This document shows, piece by piece, positions 1-11,780 of a DNA stretch of 64,000 bases (position 1 is the stretch's first letter; every line of letters starts with the position of its first letter). Under the pieces are notes generated by a model, which was given only the letters and a program-made list of their open reading frames with translations, was not told where the DNA came from and made no database searches. Source of the DNA: Rotaria macrura (lineage: Eukaryota; Rotifera; Eurotatoria; Philodinida; Philodinidae); contig OENT01000113.1 in the NCBI GenBank assembly GCA_900239685.1, positions 124,001-188,000 on the forward strand, in the 5' to 3' direction. The translations under genes and the position numbers were made by a program.

Positions 1-455
1 TTCGAAGAAATGCACTCGATCATTATTAGTCTGCATCTAATCCTCTTGTTTGATTGGTACGAGCCATATCTGAATGTTATGTGCAAAAAGTAAATCAGAC
101 ATTAGACAGCTGATTCGATTGCATACAACTACAACCATTTTCAAAATTACCGACTCTCAAGGATCGATGGAGACGAAGATTTTATTTTTGTTATATCATC
201 TCAACAGTTCGATGACAGACCAAATACAACGTCAATTCTTTTTTCATAAAATATAAAAACGATGATGCTTCATAGTTTGTTATCAATTTAGAATCTATTC
301 ATCATTTCATAGTCTCTACTCAACAAAAAAAGAAGAAATGTTTATTCTTTGTTCTTATCTACTTTTTATGATGCTAATTCATGATAACACCATCATGTAA
401 TAAATGTCCTCTTTCATTCACAAGATCTTTCGAAAATATCGATATAACGTTTGAA
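1..455. other. Upstream flank, no supported gene
   Basis: No reading frame here looks like a conserved protein. The stretch is AT-rich and serves as the 5' flank of the MAM-domain gene. An in-frame extension of that gene begins at 381, but the hydrophobic signal sequence starts only at the ATG at 456, so this part is more likely 5' untranslated sequence. Confidence 0.5.
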
Positions 456-2510
456 ATGAACATCATAAATGTGCTATCTTTATTTTGGGTCTTTATTCGA
501 ACCTACGATTGTACTACCTCCTACCTACTACAATGTGATTTCGAAACGACCTGCACGAATTTTACTTTCGATCGTAATTGGGGCACTACCGATGGTCTTC
601 ATCCACACCCAACCGATCATGATCATACATTAAATAATGCTTCAGGTCACTATCTATTTTACAGTCCATCAAACAATCTGAGAGTTCAGTTAGCTGAAAT
701 CAAAACAACCGATTGGCTAGTACCACCAAGTGATCGAGCTATTTGCTTTCAAATATGGTATTTCACACCTCAACTTCAACTATCTTTTAGCATACAACTA
801 GTACAAGGTGATGATGAACGTCTAACTCGTACAATCGCTTCGATCCCAGGAAAAGATCCGACTATCAACGATTGGGCACAACTCAACGTTGTGTTGCCTG
901 CAGAAAAAGTAAAAATTTATATACGATTGAATGTTTCAATTGGACTTTTGGCATTCGATGATTTGACAGTTGATTATTGTGATAAACCTGCTCCTGTCCC
1001 TGCTGATAGTTTATTTGCATGTGATTTCGAATCATCATGTATAGACAAGCTCATATCTTTATCTGAGTATTTTTATCAATGGTCAGTTATTGAAGCGACC
1101 GATGCTATGAGGCAGCAAAGTCAAGCACCTTCAACAGATTATACATTTGGCAATCGATCAGGACACTATTCTTGGTTGAAGAATTCGACTAAAATTCAAC
1201 CAGGCAATGTCGCCTATTTAGCAACAAGCTCATCGTTCAATTTCACCAGCAACCGGTCTTATTGTCTCAACTTTCATTACTACGGATATGCAACCAACTG
1301 GTACAAAATGAATCTGAGAATTTACGCAATGATCGATCATGTGACTCCGATCGTGCAACAACTATGGCCAATACAAAGTTCAGGATACTATGAGTAAGAT
1401 CAAGAAAGTCAAAATAAAAGTTTGATGTTTGCCAACCTTTTTTCCATCTAGATACACAAAACAACAGTGGTAAGTAAAAACCCCGGTGAAGATTTTAACT
1501 AAAAATCGAACAAGTCATGTGACATCGCAATTTACACATAAGCTTTTTTATATCATAGGACTTGGAGCATCATTAATCTTCCAGTAGGCTCTTACTCACT
1601 TTTGTTTCGTGTAGACAATTCAGATATTACCTATGGCTCCTATGCTGTTGATAATATTGAAATAAGTTCTTGTGATTATCCACCATCGTCATTGACACCT
1701 TATAATTCCCTACTCTCATTTTCTTGTGACTTTGACAACGGAAGCATGTGTGATATGGTAAATGGTGATCAAATTACAAAGCCGAGATTTAATTTCACAT
1801 TAATGACAGGTGATACGATTCCAGATCGTAATCTAGGTCCGACCCGTGACCATACAACAAATTCATCATCAGGCGGATTTCTCTACTGGGATCGCCAGCT
1901 ACCTTTCATTTCACTAGACGATGGTGTAATTGAGACATCAAAAACTATCGAACAGAATGCAGGCATGTGTATTCGATTTGCTTTCTACGTGAAAGCATCA
2001 GTCATAAATAAAAACGCAACTTATTTGGCTTTGTCAACGGGTGGTTGTTCGAGTGCTATGCTTTGGCATCGATCTATGGATGATAGTCATGGATGGCAAA
2101 TAGCGATAGTACCTGTATTAGGATATGCATGTCGGCAAAGATACTATTTTTCTATTTCTCAACAATATCTATTTGCTGTGGTTTCAGTCGCATTTGATGA
2201 CATTGAAATAGCTCAATGCAATTCGTTTGATCCACCACCAACAACAACAAGTGCTACTACGCGCACAACTCGAATTACAACACAATTGAAATCAACAACG
2301 TTAAGTCGAACTACACAGACAAGCTTCAATACTAGCAGTACAAGTTCAACGACCAAAGGAACATCTAAATCAACAACAATCACGAAATCAACTACAACAT
2401 TATCATACATAACAACCAAGATATCTCAAAGAAGCTATGCTTCACGACTAGAGTACGTTAATCAATTAATTCTGCTTGTGGTCTTACTTCAATTAAGATT
2501 TGTTGAATAG
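456..2510 (+). CDS. MAM-domain cell-surface protein, probably GPI-anchored
   Basis: Three exons join in frame: 456-1393, an 18-nt micro-exon 1452-1469, and 1559-2510 (635 aa). GT-AG signals are seen at both introns. The start is the ATG at 456 because it opens a hydrophobic signal peptide (MNIINVLSLFWVFIRTYDC); an in-frame ATG 75 nt upstream would bury it. Three MAM-like modules follow. Each opens with C-D-F-(E/D), at residues 27, 189 and 375, and carries the late F-D-D-(L/I)-x-(V/I) or V-D-N-I-E-I signature before a cysteine. Several retain the H-(T/Y)...GH/GG-Y/F-(L/S)-(Y/W) stretch. After the third module comes a Thr/Ser-rich stalk of about 65 residues (about 540-605). The C-terminus is short and hydrophobic (ILLVVLLQLRF), which suggests a GPI signal or a weak transmembrane segment. 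MAM domains mediate homophilic adhesion or receptor assembly at the cell surface. The ligand is unknown. The splice model is reliable because the frame reads W-T-W-S-I-I-N-L-P-V-G across the micro-exon, as expected inside a MAM fold. Confidence 0.8.
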
Positions 2511-2521
2511 GCACTCCTATG

Positions 2522-2527
2522 AATAAA
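2522..2527 (+). promoter_or_regulatory. Polyadenylation signal AATAAA of the MAM gene
   Basis: A canonical AATAAA lies 12 nt after the stop codon of the MAM-domain gene. It is placed well for a very short 3' untranslated region, but the hexamer is common in AT-rich DNA. Confidence 0.4.
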
Positions 2528-5500
2528 ACAAAGTTCACACACGAAGTATCTAGATGGAGTTTAGGTATGATTGGATAAGCCATATATTCATGATGATAAA
2601 ATTCGATACATAAGAGTGCAACGCATAAAATAGCGATAATTGCATTGATCATACCGACATCGATAGAGAAATCTTAACATATATAGTTGAAAAACGTAAT
2701 GTCATTTCAAGACTTATCCATTTTTCTTTAATGGCTGGCACGTAGTTCTATGAGATATGGGTGAAGTTCTCTTATATTTTTCACCCGGTCCCAGCTGTAT
2801 TGTGGTACTGTTCGAGACTGCTCATTATCAATGGTTAAAATAAATCATAGGACGTAGCATTTCATGAATTTTATGCAGCATCAGAAAATCCAAGGTTTCT
2901 CTTATTATTCAAATTAAATTTATTCAAGTAATTATTTCGAATGATCATAATTGACATTGAAATAGCACTCTATGAAACGGAACTTATCTACGTAGAATTC
3001 GCTATCAATGGAATGAATAAAACTTAACTTAAAAAAAATAGACTTTGCTTGGATCGTTTTGTCTATCTTTATCAAGGTCTTGATGAATTTCTCGATCATC
3101 CGTATCGATCTACATGCAGTGAATCATCAAATAAATCTTCGAAGATCTGAGAAAAAAAATTGAAAAACTTGTCCAAGTAATTTTTTCTTATAGTTATCAT
3201 GTAGGTAATTTAATTCTTACTGGTAAGTATGAAGATTCTGTCAAAATACGCTGTTTCATATCTCGTGTAACTAGATATGATCTTGGATGTGTTGTTGTCA
3301 AATCTAATGTTTTCTGACGAAAACAACGATGCAAGTCAACGATTGAATCATCCTACAATCGGAGTCACTTATAAGATTTGAATTCCACATATTTCTAATG
3401 ATTTTATTATGTTTTCCTCTGTTTTGATGTAGATGATTAAGAAGTTTTCTGGTATGGTGAATATGATAAAAATTTATCAGTAATAAGTATTCAAGAATAG
3501 ACGACCAAGAATCGTACGACGCAGCTCACTGAGAATATCCATGATTCCTAAAAAAATAAGCATGAACATGTTCCTATACAGAAAAGAACGGTTGGCACAA
3601 ATCAAAACTTACTAAATTTCGACAGTGACTAAGTTAATTAAAAATTTCTAGCAGTTTATTGAGATCTTGAGATCTGCTTTATATTTCGAATAGTATAATG
3701 TAGACTGTTGATCTTTCGAAAAAAAAAACTACAAGTACTTGAAACCGAAGTTCGTAAGTCGCTCGTCAAGCACCTTAGTATAAAAAGTTACAAAGCATTA
3801 TTGATTAAGATAAGACTATTGATTGTAAAATTCATCAAATAGAGTTATGTTTGGAAAATCATTGAATTTGATAGTTATAAGATAATTCCTGAAAATAATT
3901 TCACTTTTCAACAGCCTTGCGTCTTCTATTCTAAATTCGAAAACAATGAACTTCACGGTTAGCTATTATATATAATCTTAAAATTTCAATACTCTGTACT
4001 ATGTAGTTACTTGTTAATTGGTAGACGTGCATAACGGAGAAACGTATGGAACGATGGATGGTATTCCCTTTCTAACTAATAAACAACCTCACAATGGAGT
4101 TCAATGGACAGATTCATTGGAAACAATGGTAAGTATATTGTTTCTGACGTTTTATTCTAATCATGGTGATCGAACAATTCGTCGCATAAATAGCTCGTTG
4201 CATATTTTTTCCAAAACACGAATTTATGTTAGTCGTCAATAAGGATTCCTGGCTTTTATTTATTTATGAGTAGCACCTCATAGATAGGCATTTAAATGGT
4301 ATTTGATACATTTTGCCATGATAAATTAATCGATATCGGTCGAATGCAGAAGTTTTACTCCAAATTTATTGTTTATAACGTCTGTTGAAATTCTTTTCGG
4401 TAAATTTTCATTATTGAAATATTCTGACGTCTCCGAAAGCTCAAGTGATTTTATCCTATTCATCTTTTAAAGAGAGGTCTAGTTATAATGCTGAATATCT
4501 GAGAATAAAGAATCATGCGACGACTAGATTGTGACGGATCGATCTTAGCACCTCGAATCATAGTGAAGAAAATAACTCATACTACCGAATATAATCGTGA
4601 ATTAAACAGATATGATTTCTCTATGAAAATTGCTAAGAATCAATCATTTCGATTTTGTCTTGTGAAATCAAATCAAATTATGTCTTATCTAAACTAGAAT
4701 ATCATAGACGGCCATCGTTGAAAATTTTCTTATGTTGGGTATAATTACATAAATTCTACACGTCTTGAAGAGAACATACTATGTTCCTATAAGTAAAGAT
4801 TTCTCATGGGAAATATGAACAGAAGATTTGAATATTCAAAGTGACGTGGGAAAAGACATGATACTGGATGATATCTTCTCTTCTATGAATTGTAATATAG
4901 ATTCTAGAATAACATTTTTTGTCTATCATAATCGATCAATCATTTCTTTTTGTTGCTTCTTTGATGGATGGTGATAGATGTATTGGAAATAAAACATCAA
5001 AGAAAACTAAAACGAATGATTTTCAAAAATACTTTCGAGAAGTTATTCACATGAGTGTTAGTGTTTTCATCTGAAGTGTTACTACAACACGAATTCACTA
5101 TTGTTGAAAACATTCGGTTTCTTACAAAAAAATAAAATGAAATAACATGTACGATGAACGTTTTCTTTTCCTGTTTCCAAAGTCTTTTTCATTTTATTTT
5201 CATCCCATTTTATTCTTTGTATAGAATGGTTAATAATTGAAATAATCACTTTACAAAAAATGAAACGCTAAAGAAAAATAAATCCGGAGGACAATATACT
5301 GGAAAATTTTTCATTGAAAAATAGGGTTCATGGAAAGTAGCAGCTAATAATTATCATTAAAAGATAGTCTATTCGTTTTCTAGATGATTTGCTCAAGTCA
5401 TAACCCATAAAAGAAAACGAATTCATTTAATTTAGCTTATGTTCATCATAGAATCAACTTATTGAATAATTTAGTTCAATTCAAAACATCTTTTTTATTA

Positions 5501-6150
5501 AGTAAAACATTTTGTTGAGCCTTTTCGAATAATTGAAGTATTTTATGCATTTCTATATCTGAATGATTGATCTTACTCGATAAAATTTCATCGACTATAA
5601 TGTGATTTTCACGATTACCCTCATTAATCAAAGTTTTGATAATCGACTTCCATTACACATTTTCTGTTATCATGATTCTTAGTCTATAAAACATAATATC
5701 GATTGTTGAAAATGTTGCTATGACCAGCAACATTGAGAAAGGCGAAAGTTTTATAAAATTGACGTATTTTTGTGTAGCAATACATCTACAACTTACGTTG
5801 TCCAATCTTTCAAGCTAGTCTTTATTCAGTTTCGAAAAGAATCTTGCATTTTTCAGACCATTTTCGGACATGAATAATCATGATAGCTAATAATAATGAA
5901 AGAATAATTTTTGTTAATAATGTGCTGAACAGATGGATGTTTGGATTTTATTTTCTGATTAAATTTCTACTACATTTGTTTGTAGCATTAGCATATTTAT
6001 CGTGGCAGTAGAATAATATTAGTGTTTTACTCGGTGTTCTATCAGACTTTTTTTAATTAGAAGAATAAATCGATCTTGCATAAAATTTGAAATTCTTTCA
6101 TTTCATCATTTTCGAATCGTCCTTTTGGAGGGTATTATTTGTAAAGTACA
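2528..6150. other. Gene-free AT-rich region
   Basis: No conserved coding region was found on either strand. Open frames are short and of biased composition. One exon-like island lies at 4025-4128 and is listed separately. I see no RNA gene here. Confidence 0.5.
4025..4128 (+). other. Orphan exon-like island
   Basis: The stretch is less AT-rich than its surroundings and is open throughout in one frame (it includes DGIPFLTNKQPHNGVQW). It is bounded by a possible acceptor (TTGGTAG at 4018-4024) and a consensus donor (ATG followed by GTAAGTAT at 4129). I do not recognise the peptide and find no partner exon. It may be a non-coding exon, a remnant of a lost gene or chance. Confidence 0.2.
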
Positions 6151-6158
6151 CCTACACA

Positions 6159-6160
<2 letters not shown>

Positions 6161-6239
<79 letters not shown>
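6161..6239. repeat. Compound microsatellite (TCTA)n-(TA)n
   Basis: About twelve TCTA units (6161-6208) run directly into about sixteen TA units ending at 6239. It is a simple tandem repeat in gene-free DNA with no sign of a function. The true length may differ from the assembly because such tracts are error-prone. Confidence 0.95.
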
Positions 6240-6245
<6 letters not shown>

Positions 6246-7913
6246 TTGTAGGTGTTTTCAAGTCATTACATAATTTTTTCACTATTTATATCTGACCCAT
6301 AAGGGTACGTTGCATCATCTTCAAGATTACATCTTTCTTACATAAAATGAGTACAAACTACACACGTAACTTATATATGCATATGTACGGTGCTTCTTTT
6401 ATCTGGTATCAGTTGGTTAAACTTGTCGAGATATCATACTCGTTGTTTCTTAAGGATGACTCAATAGTCAGAAATTCTCGATCGAAATAGTTTTGACATT
6501 GTCATCTTTAGGAAATATTCTATGGTTTTTAAGCAGTTATTCGAATCAACTGAGATTGATTGTTCATGTATATGTTGAAATATGAATTTTTTTTTGTGTT
6601 CTATTATATTTATCAGTGCATTTCTTCTGTCAACTTTCTCATTCATTGAGATAAACCATGAATTAAATAGTCTAATCGTCTTGTGATAAATTTTTCTTTT
6701 CCTGGTAGTTGAAGTAGTCGATGTCGTCTTCGTCATTTTTCATATTTATTTCAATATTACTTTTAGCGAAAATATCATTATTAAAAAAACGTTCTAGTTC
6801 TTGGGAGTCTGTTCTTGCTATGAAGTGTATCTCTAGAGTGAACATGTTTTTACATAGAACTTGCTTCCGTGAATTTTAAGTTCAGACGTAAATATACATA
6901 ACTCAACATGAATATTATTATTATTTCTTGCAATTCACGAACTATCTTTAGACTTTGATCTGAAAGACTATATTTCAAAAGAGTACGATTTTAATTTAAA
7001 TTAGCTTTCGACTTTCCTATCTCACAAGACAAAATAGGGTATAGCGAAATAAGAACTCTGTTTTCCTTCTATAGACACATATGAATATATTCTAGATAAG
7101 TTAGGACGGTCTTCAAAATTATTTTCAGCAGAATGCTAAGGAAATAGTTGTATTGCTTTCAAATGAAAATATCAAACAACTGCTCAAAGTATTAACTAAT
7201 GGACCTATAGTTAGAAATTGTTTTGGGTCGACATCGACAAGTTTCTGGTTCAATATTTAAACAAAAATGAAGTGATAACAATATTTAAAATATATCGCCA
7301 TGCTTTAAGTGATTCAAGTATTATCTTGCTGAAAAATTCTTTGGTTGTTAATAAACGTCATAGAATAAGATTGAAGTTTTATACTTTTTTTTTCACAGAT
7401 CAAATAGATTGAAAAATGGAAAGATCACATACCAACAATAAACATTGGTTTCTCATTAACTAAAACGTTCAAGTAAAATATTACATCAGATTTATTCGAA
7501 TATACATTATTCAATATGTAATTCATTTCATTTACACACAGGTTTCGATCAGAGTGTATCAATAATTCATGCTCATAAACACACATATGTTGTGGATACA
7601 TACAAATAATATTTATTGCGTATAATTACCTCCAAGAATATTGGATGTCAGCAGATCCAAGGTACATGGTTTTGTAAGTTTTATTTCAATATGTTCGAAA
7701 CTTGTGCTTGCACTCACACAATTCTAACCGTGTAGTCTATACTGGGTCAATCGATTGGTGCCAGCACATAAATCTTTCTTATTAATATAAAAACATGTAT
7801 GTGCCTGCAAGAATAGAGATGTACCGAGACTTGAAAATTTGGTTTTACATTATTTTATAAGATTAATTCTTAATTTTGAAAACACAGGGCTAGCAAAGTT
7901 CTTGATGTTGTAG

Positions 7914-8124
7914 AACAAACAGTTTTCTGCAAGATGAGATGTGGGCGAGATCCGTGCGACATATGAATCAAGTTTTATTTCAATTTTATGAAAAGCTCTA
8001 AAACCGAGACCAATATCGAGACTCTCGGTCTCGGCTTTACGGTTTCTGATAAAACTGCAATATAACTTGATCCATACGTCGCACCAATCTCACCTACATC
8101 GCATTTTGTAGATAACTGTTTGCT
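7914..8124. repeat. Foldback (MITE-like) element with about 100-bp imperfect arms
   Basis: The left arm starts GAACAAACAGTT and contains GTGCGACATATGAATCAAG. The right arm is its imperfect reverse complement, containing CTTGATCCATACGTCGCAC and ending AACTGTTTGCTC. The two arms pair almost throughout. The centre (about 8000-8045) holds repeated GAGACC/GGTCTC words. Most substitutions between the arms are transitions, which suggests age. No open frame is long enough for a transposase, so this would be a non-autonomous element. No target-site duplication could be identified. Confidence 0.6.
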
Positions 8125-11100
8125 CTATCAGCATGTGTGTTGATCAATATTGTACCACATTCCTTCGCATGAAAGCAACTTCAAGAAAAGTGAGTAAAAA
8201 CAGAGAAATAATCGGTACACCCCTATGCAAGAATTATGATGATAATAAAGGTGCGTGGCGAGACCTTGTTAAATAAGTGAAATAATTCCAGTATACACAC
8301 GTTTCTCAAATATTGGCATTTCACTGGTTGATTTGTTGGTACGATGTTTGAATTTTCATGGATATTCTTTCGTTTATGATTCGTTTCTTGAAGAATCCCT
8401 GAAAAAATTGTTAGATGAACAAATACTACCATGTTTTTAGTATCGACTCTCATCTTTCGCTCAAAGCTTGCTATTAAGCATTTAAATGTTGTCGATGTAC
8501 TGTTTAAAGTTAGAATAGTAAAATATACAAACTTTCCTTCAGCAAGACACTCCAAGATAGCAAAGATGTCATGTATTTGCTTGTTTTAGAGGCTACCTAT
8601 AGTGAGAATTCGAATTGTAATTATTGAATTACTACTGATTGCTAGTGTAAATACTATTCCAACACGGCTATTAGATCACTAACGGATATAAGCATCTTAT
8701 CATGTTTTCAAAACATTTCATGCCATAAATTAGAGCAACATGAAGTGTTTGATAAGTAAAGAGCGCGAAGAAAAAACTACTAGAATGTATATGGATAAAT
8801 TTAAAACAGATTATTTTATTCCATTTTCCAGAAATGCATTTCATTTTATGCAAGAGTTGATACGTTGTCTAACTAAATGTTTGACCAGATTTCAAATAGA
8901 AAAGGTATAATGTTGTGAGGGGAAACTATAGTGTCATATTTATGAACATTTTCGAAGAGAACATGTTTGAGTGATCGTCCGCGATTCTATTTTTATTCTT
9001 TCCTTCGTGTTCTTTATTTGCTCGCATAAAAACGAATCGATTCGAACCAAACCAAAAATCTAGTGATAAGAGAGGCAGAGAGACAATGAGAAAAAAACAA
9101 AAATTAATAATGTAAACAGCGTTGATAGATTTAAAACGAATAGAATGTTTGATTGCATACTAAGTGTAGGTCTGCAACAGCTGGCACTTGTTTCGAACTT
9201 TTTCACTGTCATTATTTTTTCTCGAACAATTTATAAGCATTACTGTACTGCTTACAGCCGAAAAATAATTTCATTCAGTATACTATTTGATCTGTTCTTT
9301 ATTTGCTATGTGACCGCAGAGGAACGCTTTACAAACTAGGCATCCTTGTTACTCATTAAATGACTTTAAAATTCAATAGAGCCTTTGATTGAGACATGAA
9401 ATTCAAGTGATTTAAAAACAAATTATTCATTTCAACTCGATATATTCTTGCTTTAATGGGATTCTATTGAAACTCATTGGAATCTTTAGTGCGATAAGTT
9501 TTAGTATGTTTTTAGTATGTATATTTTACTAATACTCTGCCAATTCATGATTACGATCAATCAAGAAAGAAAACTAATTTTTCATTTTTGTTTCAGAGAA
9601 AACCGGTTCATCGGTCTACATTATTTTCAGCAACACTGCTTTTATCGAATACAAAATATTACAAAACGAATGTTAGAGATCAAAATATACAAGTAAGAGT
9701 CAGACTGACGAGACGCGTTCTCCTTGTGCGCACTATCAACGTCAACAGCTTTCGTTTCCGGCACTAGAGAAATTTTATCTGAACACATTTTGATCTATTT
9801 CGTACAAATTACCAAACGTAGTAGACAGTCGATTTTTTAAAATTGCTTACATTTTATCAAAATGTTTTTACGAGATTGAATCAAACCTAGATTTTCCGAT
9901 TCATTTCAATATGTGAGGGATTTTATCAAGTACAGTGTAGCGAGTTTCTAATGGCAAGTATACACAGAGAAGGAAATTAATCAGTCAACTATTGCTACCG
10001 TTCTGGAAATGTACACTTTTGTGCACTTTTTCAACAAGAGAAGTCAATTATGTATATATTCAGCAGAAGATATTCCACTGGCATTGTTGTAATATATTAA
10101 TAAAAATGTGAGCTTTGAAAAGCAAAAATCAAATTAATATAGAATTCGATGTAAGATATGAGCATGTGTATTGTATGATGAACTGTTGAAGTGATCTGAG
10201 TGATTTTTTATTTATTATTTATTTACAATTTATGATCGATTTTAACTCGACACCAGAGGAGGTCTAAATGAGCCACTCATGGGTTCAAATAAGCAGAAAG
10301 TCTTTAGATGATTAGTATGAGACAAGATGAATTGAAACACTTTCTTTTTGATAAGATTCTATGTAATCATTTCTGTAATTTTTTGATTGAAATTATATCG
10401 TTAGACGAAGGTATTTTCTTTGAACAACTAATTACATCTCTTTTTCGAAAATGTTTTCTACATACTTAGTGACGTTTACCAAAAAATGTTGAAAGAAAAT
10501 TTTCCTGCTGACAAGAAACTGCCTATGTAAAAAAGCAACAGCTTCAACAAAAAACTACCGCCATCATCTCATCGAATCTCATCGAAACATTGTCTCAGTT
10601 CATCTTGTATCATACTATAATTAGCGAAACCGTTTCTAGGCATATGGGGACCTATTGAGACTTGTAGCTGATCGAGACTGGTAGTTGAATCGAGATTCAT
10701 ACGTTTATTCCGCTGACATAAAATAAGTTAACATGAGCAACTTATTTTTGATTTCTATGAGAACAGCTAGTTATGATTATTATCACACATTTTTACTAAT
10801 CTTCTATTTTAGACTCACGGTATTTTCGTCCGACAACAGATCATGATACTTTAAAAACCAATTTCTTTTATCATAAAATAATGTATTTGCACGAGGAAGA
10901 AAATATAATTTTTAGAGTTTCTGTCGATTTTCGAATACTAATAGTTTGACACGAATAGTTTTTTCTTTGTTCCCTATCGAGTAGACTCGATGATAAAAAA
11001 TAGCTAATCATAATCCTTTTTAAATCTCAATATCAGGTGATCATTTTCTTATGCCCTTATTTTCCATTAGCATTTGAGACATGCGAAATTATATGAAGTG

Positions 11101-11412
11101 TTCTTTACTTGATACTTTACTGATATCTATGAAAATTTTCATCATTAGATCTAATTTCATGTGGAACAAGACAGTATGAATGTTGATAACTTTTACTATG
11201 TGTACTTTATTCTGCACTCGATGTATGTGCGCAAAAAAGAAAACACACACTTACAATGATAACTTAGTTTATAGACTGTGAACATTCGTTCTTTTTTCTT
11301 TGAGATAATTAAAAGAGGAACAAGCAAAGTAAATTATATTGCTCCGAATATTCAGGGGAAACGTTAATCATTTTATTTAGCATGCCCAAAGCAGTCAAAA
11401 TATTTGGGATCA
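8125..11412. other. Gene-free region
   Basis: No recognisable gene. Open frames of 60-110 codons occur but lack domain features and sit in AT-rich DNA. A weak inverted arrangement of ATCTCATCGA-type words at 10552-10699 is described among the findings. A locally GC-richer patch at about 9705-9765 has no assignable function. Confidence 0.45.
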
Positions 11413-11780
11413 CCCAGTGAAAAATATTCATTGATTTCAATCGGATTTTTCTGCACCATAATCAAAATTAAAATCGATTGATAATTTTGATTATCCTTGA
11501 TCATGAGATAACCATTATTTAACATTGTAACTGATCCCATGTGAAATTTTCTGATTGAAATCGGATTACTCTGCAGTAAAATCAAGATTACTAATCGATT
11601 AGTAATTTCGATTTTGCTGCAGAGTAATCCGATTTCAATCAGAAAATTTCACATGGGATCAGTTACAATGTTAAATAATGGTTATCTCATGATCAAGGAT
11701 AATCAAAATTATCAGTCGATTTTAATTTTGATTATGGTGCAGAAAAATCCGATTGAAATCAGTGAATATTTTTCACTGGG
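11413..11780. repeat. 368-bp near-perfect palindrome (foldback element)
   Basis: The sequence reads CCCAGTGAAAAATATTCA from the left end and its exact complement from the right end. The axis lies between 11596 and 11597, inside ACTAATCGATTAGT, and there is no spacer. The 184-bp arms differ at only about five positions that I can count, with no net insertion or deletion. The same open frame therefore appears on both strands. It is not a gene; the mirrored peptides are a by-product of the symmetry. The near identity implies a recent origin or continuing arm-to-arm conversion. I see no convincing target-site duplication beyond the 2-bp CA on each side. Confidence 0.85.

Noticed and set aside
6161..6239. 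Possible CRISPR-like or satellite array
   Set aside because: It is a plain TCTA/TA microsatellite with no spacers.
9145..9339. A hydrophobic 64-codon frame resembling a receptor fragment
   Set aside because: Too short, no conserved motif, and hydrophobic peptides arise readily from AT-rich DNA.
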